Shown: in pieces, positions 34,000 through 44,207 of the stretch
Numbering within the stretch: the first letter of the stretch is position 1
How the letters are laid out: the number at the start of each line of letters is the position of its first letter
Assembly: GCF_022201045.2 (NCBI RefSeq)
Contig: NC_068561.1
Coordinates: 12,487,001 to 12,551,000 of the forward strand
Reading direction: 5' to 3'
DNA: 64,000 nucleotides
DNA from: Citrus sinensis
Taxonomy: Eukaryota; Streptophyta; Magnoliopsida; Sapindales; Rutaceae
The notes under the pieces: generated by a model
Told to the model about the DNA's origin: nothing
Seen by the model: the letters and a program-made list of their open reading frames with translations, nothing else
The model's database searches: none
Position numbers and translations under genes: made by a program

Positions 34000-34593
34000 T
34001 CATGGAACATAGCTTTGTCGCATTTCCCGTAGCAAGCAAGGCCAGTAACTGAAAATGCTTTCGCAAAATTCCATTTCTTCCTGGCTGTAACCATATGTGG
34101 GTCTGGGTTCCTGCTCATTGTAGTTGAAAATGTCCTCAGTGAAACCAGAACAGGACTCATAACAGGTATTATAATCAAAAGCTGGCTGGATTTCATTATT
34201 CTCATGGTAACTGAAGTCAGTGTCGTAGTGTTCCTCATTTTGGCGGGCGTGTTCTGATGGGACCAAACTACCGCCATATTCAGCGCCAATACCATTGCTG
34301 CCGTGGTTATAAGAGAATAATCTTTTTCTTCGGCAGCCACCAAAGCCAGAGTTGTAATTGCCATTATTTGACAGCTGATTTCCCTCGTAGGCTGCTTCTT
34401 GCAGAGAAGAAAGAGGGTGGTCGGAAGCAGGGAACGGATAACATATTGCATCTAACGATGATGTTGGTATATCATAAGTGTTTGCAGCTTGATAACTATC
34501 ACCAAACAGATTGGGATAGTCCTCTGTGATTCTTGTGCCTCGAATTTCAGGACCAGAGGAGAACCTAATTGGAAGATTAAAGTCACCCTCCAT
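34000..34593 (-). CDS. Hypothetical protein, acidic, rich in Asn, Tyr and Ser
   Basis: Open frame of 197 residues starting MEGDFNLPIRFSSG, with an in-frame TGA four codons before that Met, so this is the first possible start unless an upstream exon is spliced on. It has one basic patch (CRRKRLF, about residue 87) in an otherwise acidic, low-complexity chain with many Tyr, Asn and Ser, and ends in a more ordered part: EEMEFCESIFSYWPCLLREM. I see no signal peptide or membrane span and do not recognise the family. The basic patch could be a nuclear signal. Length and composition argue for a real gene, but no homologue can be named. Confidence 0.5.
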   Translation of the reverse strand: MEGDFNLPIRFSSGPEIRGTRITEDYPNLFGDSYQAANTYDIPTSSLDAICYPFPASDHPLSSLQEAAYEGNQLSNNGNYNSGFGGCRRKRLFSYNHGSNGIGAEYGGSLVPSEHARQNEEHYDTDFSYHENNEIQPAFDYNTCYESCSGFTEDIFNYNEQEPRPTYGYSQEEMEFCESIFSYWPCLLREMRQSYVP

Positions 34594-35544
34594 AAATCTT
34601 CTTCAGTCAGAGCTTGAGCCTTGAATGTTGATAGTTTTTGCCGTGGCACGTTGGAGGTTTCACAACTAAGCACCATCCAATTTATTGATGAGATATTTTG
34701 ATTCAAAACCGGTGAATTCTCCCAAATATGACATAACATCGGCCCTGAGACCCTCCTTGAATCGATTCTCTTTCTTTTGCTTTATCTTCTGGGAGAAAAG
34801 CAGCAGAAAGCTGAACGTCTTTGGAGAGTCGGCAGCCAGAGAATCTGATGCAATTATTTTTCAGTCACTACAATAAAGTTTTTTCATAAAGTGTCTCGCT
34901 TTAACACTCACTCTTTTCTGTTGAATGTTCCCGGAACCTTCGTCTTCCATGCTTCAATTACATAGTTGTTCAGGGTTTTAATTTACAAGAAATTAGGCAT
35001 CCTATTGGAGGACATTAACTATACAAGTTGCTTTTTTAGGCATGCGAGTAGCCTTCAATTTAAGGAAATGTTGAGGATCTTGATAATTGTACTTTCTGAT
35101 CATCAATTAACCATCCGCACAATTCAGAGGAAGGAATAATGCCATTTCCGTTTGTGAAATTTAGTACCAGCAATCAAGCATTCACCTCAAGACAAGCAGA
35201 AACATTTGCACGAATCCTTTGAATTTTCTAAAGAAAAGACGTAAAGTTCATACGAAATTTTCATCTGGATTCTGATGAGAAAAACCCGTATAAATCGCAA
35301 GCATAAGAAAGGAAGTGCATTCTCAAAGCATAATGAATGAAGCACATTCTTGGATTGATACAGAATTTTAAGCACATAATTTCAGAACCCTGATCTTTTC
35401 TGCGTAGGATCTACATCTCAAACCCTAAAATAAGGATGGGCTTAAAAATTTGAAAGAGACTTCTTGCACCAAGCATGATTGAGCAATCAGGAATCCATTA
35501 ACAGAAAAGAACTCAACAAAGAAAACCAAGAATCCACAGAGCTT
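34594..35544. other. Spacer upstream of the hypothetical ORF
   Basis: No clear coding domain. The minus-strand frame at 34452-34739 overlaps the hypothetical ORF in another phase and lacks family features. Promoter or 5' exon of the ORF may lie here. Confidence 0.45.
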
Positions 35545-36104
35545 TTAAGGGCTGCGAGTTTCCTCATGCTCCTTAGGAAGATTTGCTTTGTGGATGAATC
35601 GCATGTACTCCTCAAGAGTCCCTCTTGCACGACGCCTTTTAGACACATGAGATGAAATTTTCTCCATTCTTGGTTTTGCAAGATTTTGATCATCACCTGA
35701 TGAGGATGATGGATTTGGCACCAGTGGCCTATCAACACCATGAATGACAAAAGACCTATCAACGTAAAGATTGGGCAGGACAACTAGAATATCATTGAAA
35801 GAAACCCTTTCACCATCAGTGCCAACATAGAGGCTGGTGTTGTGAAGAGTGGTGAGGGTGGTATTGGAAGGAATGCTGAGCAAAGACTGATGAGGGAAGG
35901 CTCCGTCCTTTGAGACATGGCCACGCACAGTGGCGGCATCTAGTATGGGATTAACAAGAGTGATGTCTGGTGGAGCATGGTAAGTGAGGGTGAAGCCACT
36001 GGGAGAGTAGCGACCATGGCCTCTGAGCAAAGGGATTCAATGGTGGGAAAGATTGTTAAAGAGTAGGATGGCAGTGGCCAAGGTTTGAGAGAGTGAATTT
36101 CCAT
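35545..36104 (-). pseudogene. Broken fasciclin-like (FAS1) gene
   Basis: On the minus strand, 35545-36030 reads through a FAS1-like half domain: TLTYHAPPDITLV, LLSIPSNTTLTTL, DGERVSFNDILVVLPNLY and VDRSFVIHGVDRPL, then a basic tail (KRRRARGTLEEYMR). Upstream in the same frame the sequence QTLATAILLFNNLSHH meets a TGA (near 36039), and the best Met (36104, MEIHSL) is in another frame. So the N-terminal part carries a frameshift and a stop. Plant fasciclin-like arabinogalactan proteins of this single-domain class are normally longer and have a signal peptide; here none is readable. A GA-repeat at about 36105-36128 marks the old 5' UTR. A sequencing error or unusual splicing is possible. Confidence 0.6.
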
Positions 36105-36137
36105 TGAAGAGAGAGAGAGAGAGGGAGAAGATTTCAA

Positions 36138-36933
36138 AGGGAGAGAACTAGATCCAAGAATGAGTGGTAAAAGAATGAATCTTGCAGTGTCTTATTTGAT
36201 CTTGAATAACGGTTTTAACAGAATTTGAGGTACAAGCATTGGGTTACACTTACACATGCTTCTCATGCTAGCTAAAATCACTCTCTATAGGCTTTGACCG
36301 GATAACTCATCACTTGAGTAAAGTTTTACAAGTTGACACCTATACAGAAGTAAAAATCAATATAATTAGGTAAAGGCAATGGAACTATATCAAATAGATC
36401 TCATTTGGTACAAAAGTCATCAGCTAAGCATGAATTATCCAGATTGTATTCCCATTCTGTCAATACAAAATCATTTGATATTGTAGAATTAGTCGATTCT
36501 TGTAGAATCTGGATTTCTTTGATGCCCCACAAGAGACCTGTTAGATGCTAACATGTTGAGCTGAGCTGATGGGTGAAGCAAGCATCAATAGTATTGAAGC
36601 GGGACTGCAATCGTCTGCTAAGCATGAACAATCAGCCTGTAGCATATTTTCCTTAAGCAAAAGCAAAACCCCTTTTTCAAGTAAATCTTGTATTTCACCA
36701 TTAAAATCCCCAAACAGCTTTCAGCATTCGAATTAGACAAAATTCAGCAAGAAGAATCAGAGCTACATATTGCGCAATTGAAAGTATCTAATTCCTTGGA
36801 ACGTGAACCGTATATTGCCTTGATGGTATCACTGCAGCAACTGCAAAGCAAGCAAGACAAGCCTAAGCCAGACTAGAACATAAAGAAAGTCATTCAAATA
36901 AAACTTCAGTAAAATCACAGAAGAAAATTCACT
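36138..36933. other. Spacer, nothing recognised
   Basis: Between the fasciclin-like pseudogene and the stop of the cysteine-cluster gene. The small plus-strand ORF at 36688-36876 has no domain. The right end is the 3' UTR of the cysteine-cluster gene. Confidence 0.5.
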
Positions 36934-37568
36934 TCACTTGCAAGCTTCCTTGTTAAACTTCTTCTTGTTAATTCCATACAGTGACTGAAACACAGCTGGT
37001 TCCACTCGGCAAAAATATGGACGTTCTAAAATGAAAATAAAATCCACAAATTGTCAAAAATTGAAGATAAAAGCTTGTGAATATCAATCGATAAAATCAA
37101 TCACAAAATGAAAATGCTAACCAGGGTAAATGGAGCACTTGCGTGTGCTTTTCTCATAGTTTATGCACCACCCATCTGGACCTATTAAGCTTCTGTAAAG
37201 CTGAATTTTCATAAAATTAAAATCAAAGCAATAAAATAAAGATTCTACATTAAACATTTAATGGGGTCTTCAAAAATGGGGAAAAGAGAATAATAAACCT
37301 CAACATCAGAAGGGTCATCAAAAATTTCCTCAGGGGTGGCAAAATCAGGACCCTTGTCAAGCTTGCAGCAAGCACCACAACCTTGGACGCACCGCCATAA
37401 AGGCTCCATTTTCTCGATACCAAACCCGACGCTACTGCTGGTGCTGGTGCTGTTCTTGTTGTTTTGTTTTGTGTTGGGCTTCTTCAGCTTCTTAGCTCTA
37501 CGCTGTGGCCGTTGTTGAGCCGCTAAGACAACGGTGTTGCAAGAAAGCAGAGCTATGGCGTTGGCCAT
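36934..37568 (-). CDS. YkgJ-like cysteine-cluster (zinc/iron-chelating) protein, probably plastid
   Basis: Three exons, 37568-37299, 37200-37122 and 37025-36934, GT-AG, encode 146 residues. The start MANAIALLSC opens a Ser- and basic-rich segment (to about residue 50) like a chloroplast transit peptide. The conserved part begins MEPLWRCVQGCGACCKLDKG, with Cys 60, 64, 67 and 68, and continues through GPDGWCINYE (Cys about 102), TRKCSIYP (about 112) and PYFCRVEP (about 122). These cysteines form the cluster typical of the YkgJ/UPF0153 family, thought to bind zinc or iron. Exon 2 needs the acceptor AG at 37202-37201 (not the one ten bases later) to give LYRSLIGPDG in frame. The protein looks intact; its cellular role is unknown. 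Confidence 0.9.
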
Positions 37569-37820
37569 TATTTCTCCTGCTCGAAAACAGAGGATTGGGG
37601 TGGCAAACAAAATTAGCATTTATATAATTTATACTTTGGAAAATTATCTAATTTTTACTCCGGAATATGACTTAAAAATTCCCAATTAGCAAAGCTCTTC
37701 CTTCTTATTTTCTTCTCAATTTTTCCATATTTTAATTTTTTTATTTTAAAATTTAACTGGGTCCCAATTCTCTAAAGTCTCAATTTCACATTCTTGCATG
37801 GATGGAAAATTATGGTGCAA

Positions 37821-37922
37821 CGGTGGTACCGTGCCACCATTGCGTTCAGCTGTTGGATTCTCATGGATCCGTCTATCCAAATGAATCCAATAACTAGATG
37901 CAATGGTGGTACCGTACCACCG
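37821..37922. repeat. 102-bp foldback with 40-bp arms
   Basis: Outer arms 37821-37843 (CGGTGGTACC...CATTGC) and 37900-37922 are inverted with few mismatches. Inner arms TTGGATTC (37853-37860) and GAATCCAA (37883-37890) are perfect. The 9-bp spacers between them are symmetric, and all their mismatches are transitions. The loop is about 22 bp. Each outer arm is itself palindromic around GGTACC. It may be a small foldback transposon or an RNA hairpin source. Confidence 0.75.
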
Positions 37923-38383
37923 TAGCCGGAACCCTTGAATGGTTCATAACTACAAATGTGCTACCATGTTCTATAATTTGAATTTCGTTAGCTAATGAAA
38001 AAAATAACAAAATTTAATAAAATTTAATCATTTTATTGTCTTATCTTTAGAATACCATATTATTATAAAGTAAAAAACAAAATTACCCAGATCGTGATTG
38101 ACATAATATTCCAATATTATCTAAATTAATTAAGTCACTAACATAGTAACATTGATGTTTAATATTAAGAAACAGTTGTGTTATATAGGTTGTAAATTAA
38201 ATAATTTAAATATAAACTCTTTTTAAGATAATCTTTTATAATATAAGAATAAAATAGTCAAATTAACCTTATGCTAAGATAGCAATCGAAAGATAGTGAA
38301 GTGAATCTGCGTTACAAAAGATTTTTAAGAAGAATTAATTAGTTTTTAAAATTACAGGTTTATATGAATTTTAACCAAACAAT

Positions 38384-39093
38384 TAGGGATGTTTACGGAT
38401 TGAATTTTGCGGATTGAACATCAATCTATATCCGATCCATGATTTTATGGATTATAAAATTTTAATTCAATTCAATCCACAGATTGGTTATATTAAATTC
38501 AAATTCAATCCATACGTTTACAGATCGGATGCAGATTTAACCAAATCCATATCCAATCCACTATTTTGCGGATTGATTTGTGGGTTAAAAATTTTTAATT
38601 CTTTTCTACCCACAAAGTAACTAAATAAAAAAATTAATATAAAAATAATTTTACTACCAATCAGATTTAAAATTAAATAAGATTCAAATAAATTAATTGT
38701 TTAAATAAAGCTAAAAAATACATTCAAAGTTTCAAAATATAACACACCAAAAAAAAAAATCTCAATTGTTTAGATCAGTACATGAAAATTAACTACTTAG
38801 GAAACCATATTTGTTTATTTAATTATTTTTTATTTCATAATATTATCGGATAAGATATAATCTAGTATTAATATAACTATATTTTAACTTATTTATTTAT
38901 TAGTAAGTACTAATATTATATTTACAAGTTTATTTTTTTGTGGATTCGTGGATTTTTGTGAATTTACAGAAGTAAATTCATATCCAATTTATCAACTGCA
39001 GATTTTTAAATTTTCAATTCAATCCAATCCACGGATTGATTTTTTACGGATCAGACGAATTGAACAGATCGGATTGGATTATGAACAACCCTA
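38384..39093. mobile_element. Non-autonomous hAT-like element, TAGGGATGTT type
   Basis: 710 bp with inverted ends TAGGGATGTTTACGGATT and GGATTATGAACAACCCTA. The flanks CAAACAAT (38376-38383) and CAAGCAAC (39094-39101) match at 6 of 8 bases, an eroded 8-bp duplication. Subterminal regions carry many GCGGATTG / CAATCCAC motifs in both orientations. The core is AT-rich and no transposase is seen. Confidence 0.75.
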
Positions 39094-41092
39094 CAAGCAA
39101 CAAATACTTTAATGAAATTACTCTGTTATTATTTATCACCCATGTTGTAATTGATGAAAAATTAGGATTATATGGAATGGACCGTGTGTAGGAGGCCTAA
39201 ATCTACAAAGAATTGGGCCTACATAAAGGAAATCAGGGCGACTTATGGACACACTTGTTGAGCCCAAGCCCCCAAAGTACTAGCTTCGAGAAATGCTCAC
39301 ATTGTTTGCTTTTAAGTGATGAAATTCCTATAATATTTTAATAACACAGTGATTTTTTTTCTTTTGAATTTTCGGCTAATTATTTCAAATCTACAACAAT
39401 AACGGTCAATTTTTTTTAATATAGAATAACAAAAAAAAATTCACAAGATTATCAAATCCACGAATTACCAATAGTACATATTCACTATTATTCTGAATAG
39501 CCCAGCACTAATCAACTAATTAAAACTCAATTTTTTATATCACAACTTTATAACGTAAAAATATGAATATTGATGTAGGCATGCCACACCCCCTTCATTA
39601 TAGTCACTATTTTCTTCAATGAGTTCCACAACTAAAGCCACTACAATTCCATATGGTTCACGTATAATGTACATATGTTGAAAGAGTAAAAGAGGTCCAT
39701 GGGCTCTTAACCCATTGGCAACGGTCCAAACACTCAACTTCAAGTTGATATTCCTCAGCTTTAGGAGTTGGGATTCCTCAGTATTAAGTGAGGAAAAAAT
39801 ATTCGGACTATATCCTATAACTATACCAAAGGATAAAAAGTCTTGATAGGTTTTTGATTGTGCATATCAGTAGGCTTCTGATTGTAATATATATATATAT
39901 AGTAATACATGTAGCTTTGCTTCTACCCACTCCTGAAGTTATTATCAGAACAACATCTTCTATCGGAGTAAAAATTTTTAAAAGCCACTCTACAAGTTTA
40001 ATGTTAATCTTCATCTTTACTCCGAAATATTTTGACTATAAAATTAGTAGGAATTTTTAAAACTCTCAACATCTTAAAAGTAAAAATATCAAATAAATGA
40101 TAAGCAGAAAAATTAGATGAGAATAAAACCAATAATATAATACAAGATTTTATATGGAAAACTCATATACTAGAGAAAAACTATCATCATCAAAGATGAA
40201 AAGAAAGAAAATCGACTATGTGAAAAATTGTTAAAAGTCACACACTTGTATTTTTCCTTGCTCTAAAAGTATCCAATTTTCTTATTATAGTGATTATTTA
40301 TTCATTTTCTTATACAAGTTGTATTCCTTCTTGAATAAATTAACTAAGCCCTATAAAGAAATTACTTATTCCTTATATAGGAATCATCCTAAAACAATTT
40401 AATTAAAAGTTATGACAAAAATCTTTATTTAAAAAAGGAGATATATTTCCTAAAATAAGTTGAGTTAATTATCTAATTTATGTAATTTTTTTTCATATTT
40501 TCTTGGCCTAAAAAATGAAAAATGCAAGTAGAATAGGCAATACAACATTTGAAGGTTTTCCTTATGTAAATAAAATTAGCATATATTCCATGATGTGATG
40601 AAAATAGAATAATGAAATTATCTTATTATGGAATAAAAGTTTAAAAGAAAATCCAATATACAAATAGCTTATATTTATACTAAAATTTTAACTTAACTTA
40701 TAAGGATAATATCGCCGTATCTCGCAAAAAAAAAAAATTATTTTGATGGATGTTTATGGCATGTAAAATAGATTAAATTAATTAGAGACAATATAGATTT
40801 TTCTATTGTAAAATAACTTAAATTGTCAGTATAAGTGAGTTATGCGCAATATTTTTAAATTTGAAGAGGGTAAGTGTCATAGCCATTTGAATTTGAATTT
40901 AAGTGCTTCTAACTTATATTTGAGACGAGAGTTTATAATTTTCCTTATTAGTGATACATGATACTTCTAATTTTTTTTCCTCAATTTTATGAAAAAAATT
41001 GCACAAGAAAACAAAAAAAAAAAAAAAAAAAAACAAAAAAAGAACTGTTAAAACACATTTACATAATTGCATGAGGCAATAATGGCTATTGC
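39094..41092. other. AT-rich spacer, no gene recognised
   Basis: About 2 kb without a recognisable domain. It includes a (TA)n tract near 39889-39900 and a poly-A run near 41010-41030. Small ORFs here look random. Confidence 0.5.
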
Positions 41093-42008
41093 CAAAGATG
41101 GCCAACGGGCCGAACATCACGTGGCACGGCACGTGTCCATACAACTCAACATGACACGAATATGTTTTGATAGAGCACACGGCACGGCACGACATCCACG
41201 TGGGTTGGGTCGAGCTTAGAATTTTAAGCATATGAGCCTTAAAAGTAAGACATGATTAGAGATGGGTTAAACCACGGCACCGGAAAGACACGTAATAAGC
41301 ACGCTTCATTAGTGTGTTAGCACGCGGCCTATGGACTATCAATAATGTGAGCCAAAGTATATCAAAGTATATCAAAGTAAACTTTTTTAATGGAAAATAA
41401 ATATAAAATGTTATGATTTTACAAATATCTTGAAATTAAATTTTTAATATAATTTATAAGGATAGGCTTTTAAAAATTAATTTAAGTCTTAGTTAAATAA
41501 AATATTCTAATTGTTCTATGGAATTAAATTTATGTATTGTTTTATTATAATTGGTTATTGTGAAATTAAATATATAGTTGTGAAATTGTGGTAAATTGAT
41601 AATGAAATGTTAATTTTTCCCTTAATAAGACTTATTGTTGTTGTTGTTATAAGATTATTATTATTATTATTAGTAGTAGTGCATGAGCTGATGGGTTTGA
41701 AAAAGTACATTAGGGACGTGGGTTTAAATAAAGTACGTCATGAGGGCTTGAAAAAGCACACTAGGCATGTGGACTTGAAACAAAAAAAAAAGTTGGTGGG
41801 TTTTTTTTTTGGGCACGACCTGAGCAAGTGAGCAGGGCATTTGTGGGCTTGTGCCGTGGGTAGTACTAGACCTAAAAAAAAAAAAAAAATTGGGCACGAC
41901 ACAACACGACCTGTTCACTTAGTGGGCCGTGCCGTGCTGGCCCATGAGCTCTAACGGGCCTCAATTTGCAGGCCATGCTGGCACGACACGATCCGTTGGC
42001 CATCTTTA
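41093..42008. mobile_element. Non-autonomous hAT-like element, CGGCAC family, copy 2
   Basis: 916 bp with ends CAAAGATGGCCAACGGGCC and CCGTTGGCCATCTTTA, flanked by GCTATTGC (41085-41092) and GCTATCGC (42009-42016), an 8-bp duplication with one mismatch. It shares the GGCACGGCAC subterminal repeats, the block CACGTAATAAGCACG and the AT-rich core (TATGATTTTA.AAATA) with the copy at 20101-20998, in the same orientation. No transposase is seen. Confidence 0.93.
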
Positions 42009-44207
42009 GCTATCGCTGCGTTTGAGTAGGGACAACCATGAATCAGCCACCATAACTAGTGGAATGGGGAGTGACATTCGTAATTATGTGGGCACTAGTG
42101 GAGTGATCCATATAGCACATAATTGGATTTGGAAGATTGGAAAATTTTTGAGTTAAAAAGAAGGTATAAAAATTTTCGAGCTTAAAACTCGAAACCAGTA
42201 CCTAAAAAAATGAGTAGTGAACTGTTGTAAAAATTGATTGATGCGACATAATTATTTTATTTAAAATAAGTCATGTGGAATATGGATTATTTTAATTTAA
42301 TTAATACAGTTATGCTACGTACCTCAGTTCGTAAAAAGTATTTGTATAAGAATTTATAGTTTTACCTCTATTAAAAAAAATTAGATTAAATTCAACCCAT
42401 TACACCAAAAAAAATTGTATTTTTATAACTATTTTAATAAAATTCAACTTTCTCAATTTCAGGGCGACCGCACCAAAAACTTGAATTCCCTTCGAATTTT
42501 TCTTTTTGATGAATGACACCTGTTGTACTGTCATCGTACCCTATTATTATACCATTATCACGTCTAAGATTTTTACAAGTACACACAATCAAAGTTGTGA
42601 ACACGTCTCTGATATTTCTAAAGGCATTTTTGGTATTGCCTTCTTGATCACAACGACAAAAACGTTACGCAATATATGAGCATATCTACGATTACTTGCT
42701 TCTACGATTCGAAATCACATACTTGTAACTTGTAAGGTCGGAAGAAGTACTGGCATACCTGAACTAATAGGTGTCCATTGGTAAGAAATTTCTTGCAATT
42801 GGCTACTATCGAAGAAACCAAGCCCTTCGCCAAGTTTTAAGAAGACTACTTATTAATAAGAAACTTCCTGCAATTGGCTAGAATAATCATTGCCAATTAA
42901 TCTTTACTTTCAATACCAGCCAATTTGGAGGAAGTTTCATTTCAATTACACACACACATGTAATGTAAATTTATGTATTAAAAAATCAACAAAGATTAGA
43001 TAGAACAAATCAAAATTAAAAGTTGTGTGATTAAATTTTATGTTATCTTATTTTATAATTTTAATTAGCAACTACGAATCCATTGTTTTGAGCTTTTTTT
43101 TCCCCCCAGAATTCTTATTATTCAAAACACAGAAAACAAAGTTTGAACTTTGATACAAAACAAAAGTTATTTCAAGCTAGGGTTGAAAAAACTAGCTACA
43201 AAAAGGGGGGGGGGGGGGGAATCACTAATCATATGCCACCAGAACCTGAACTTCAAGAGTTCATCTTCTTAAATTAACAATAGTAAATAAATTCGCTTAA
43301 TATTAATAAAATTTTGTAACTTTTGTTATCCAACATTGAACCGACCAATGCCACAGTAGGATTACAACTTTCAAACAAATCAATGAATTGCGATAATAAT
43401 TAAGGCTAATTGATATGGATAGAGAATAGATGTTGAATAAGTGAACTCGAACTGGTTGGACGACTTTCCATGTTGCGTTTTGATTGTCGGCCGATATGTC
43501 GTATGGAGGAGGATGACATTGCGTCTGCGGCCTCGTGAGCGACAGATGAAACGAAAAAGCCGTCGTTTACGATTACTTAAGAAGTTAAGTTAGTTAGAAA
43601 TGGCGGGTAAAAAAATATGGGCAACTTTGTTTAGCTTCTAAACAGCCTTTATAAGGCTGGTTAATGAGCATCCTTTAGAGAGATGATTGTAGAGAGAGAA
43701 AGATTGTTCCTTTCGTTCTCTGTAACGATCTCTGTAAATTGGTAACCATGGATTCTTGAGTAATGAAGCTTCACTTCGCGTTTTAATTCTTTGTTTCTTG
43801 ATCTTTGTTTGATCCTTGGAGTTAGTATTAAAGTGTTGGGGTGTTTGTTTCTTGGAAAAATCGGGGTTAAAACAAAACTGAAAGAGAAGTTACAACATGT
43901 GATTCATATGCATAAGCACAAGCTCAAATTAAGTCAACAAAAGGAAATTCAAAAACATGTGATTCGCGGATAAGCACAAATTAAAAAGCTTAATAAGGAC
44001 GTTAAAGCTACATAAGCCAATAACCAGCCTGGCTCTGCGAATTGAAAAAGCTTATTGATATGGAGAGAACGAGGAGTTACAACATATAATTTGATGATAC
44101 AAAGACAAAATAAATTTGAACTTAAAATCTTGCATTTAAGACAGAAAAAGAAACTTGGAACTAAACAAATTAATTATCATGCAAATTATTTGACGCGAGC
44201 AAACGTA
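42009..44207. other. Spacer with a possible LTR-like unit near 43570-43900
   Basis: Mostly AT-rich spacer. A poly-G run of about 15 lies at 43205-43219. Around 43570-43760 there is a promoter-like arrangement (CCTTTATAAGGC, then a GAGAGA tract and a TTCGTTCTCTGTAAC block) that resembles the R region of a retroelement LTR, but I find no partner, primer site or duplication. The last part is the 3' flank of the ABCG gene. Confidence 0.4.

Noticed and set aside
43205..43219. Poly-G run as a functional element
   Set aside because: Simple homopolymer, as is the run near 1741-1752; likely slippage.
43570..43900. Complete LTR or TRIM element
   Set aside because: TATA- and R-like motifs are present, but no primer site, partner copy or target duplication was found.
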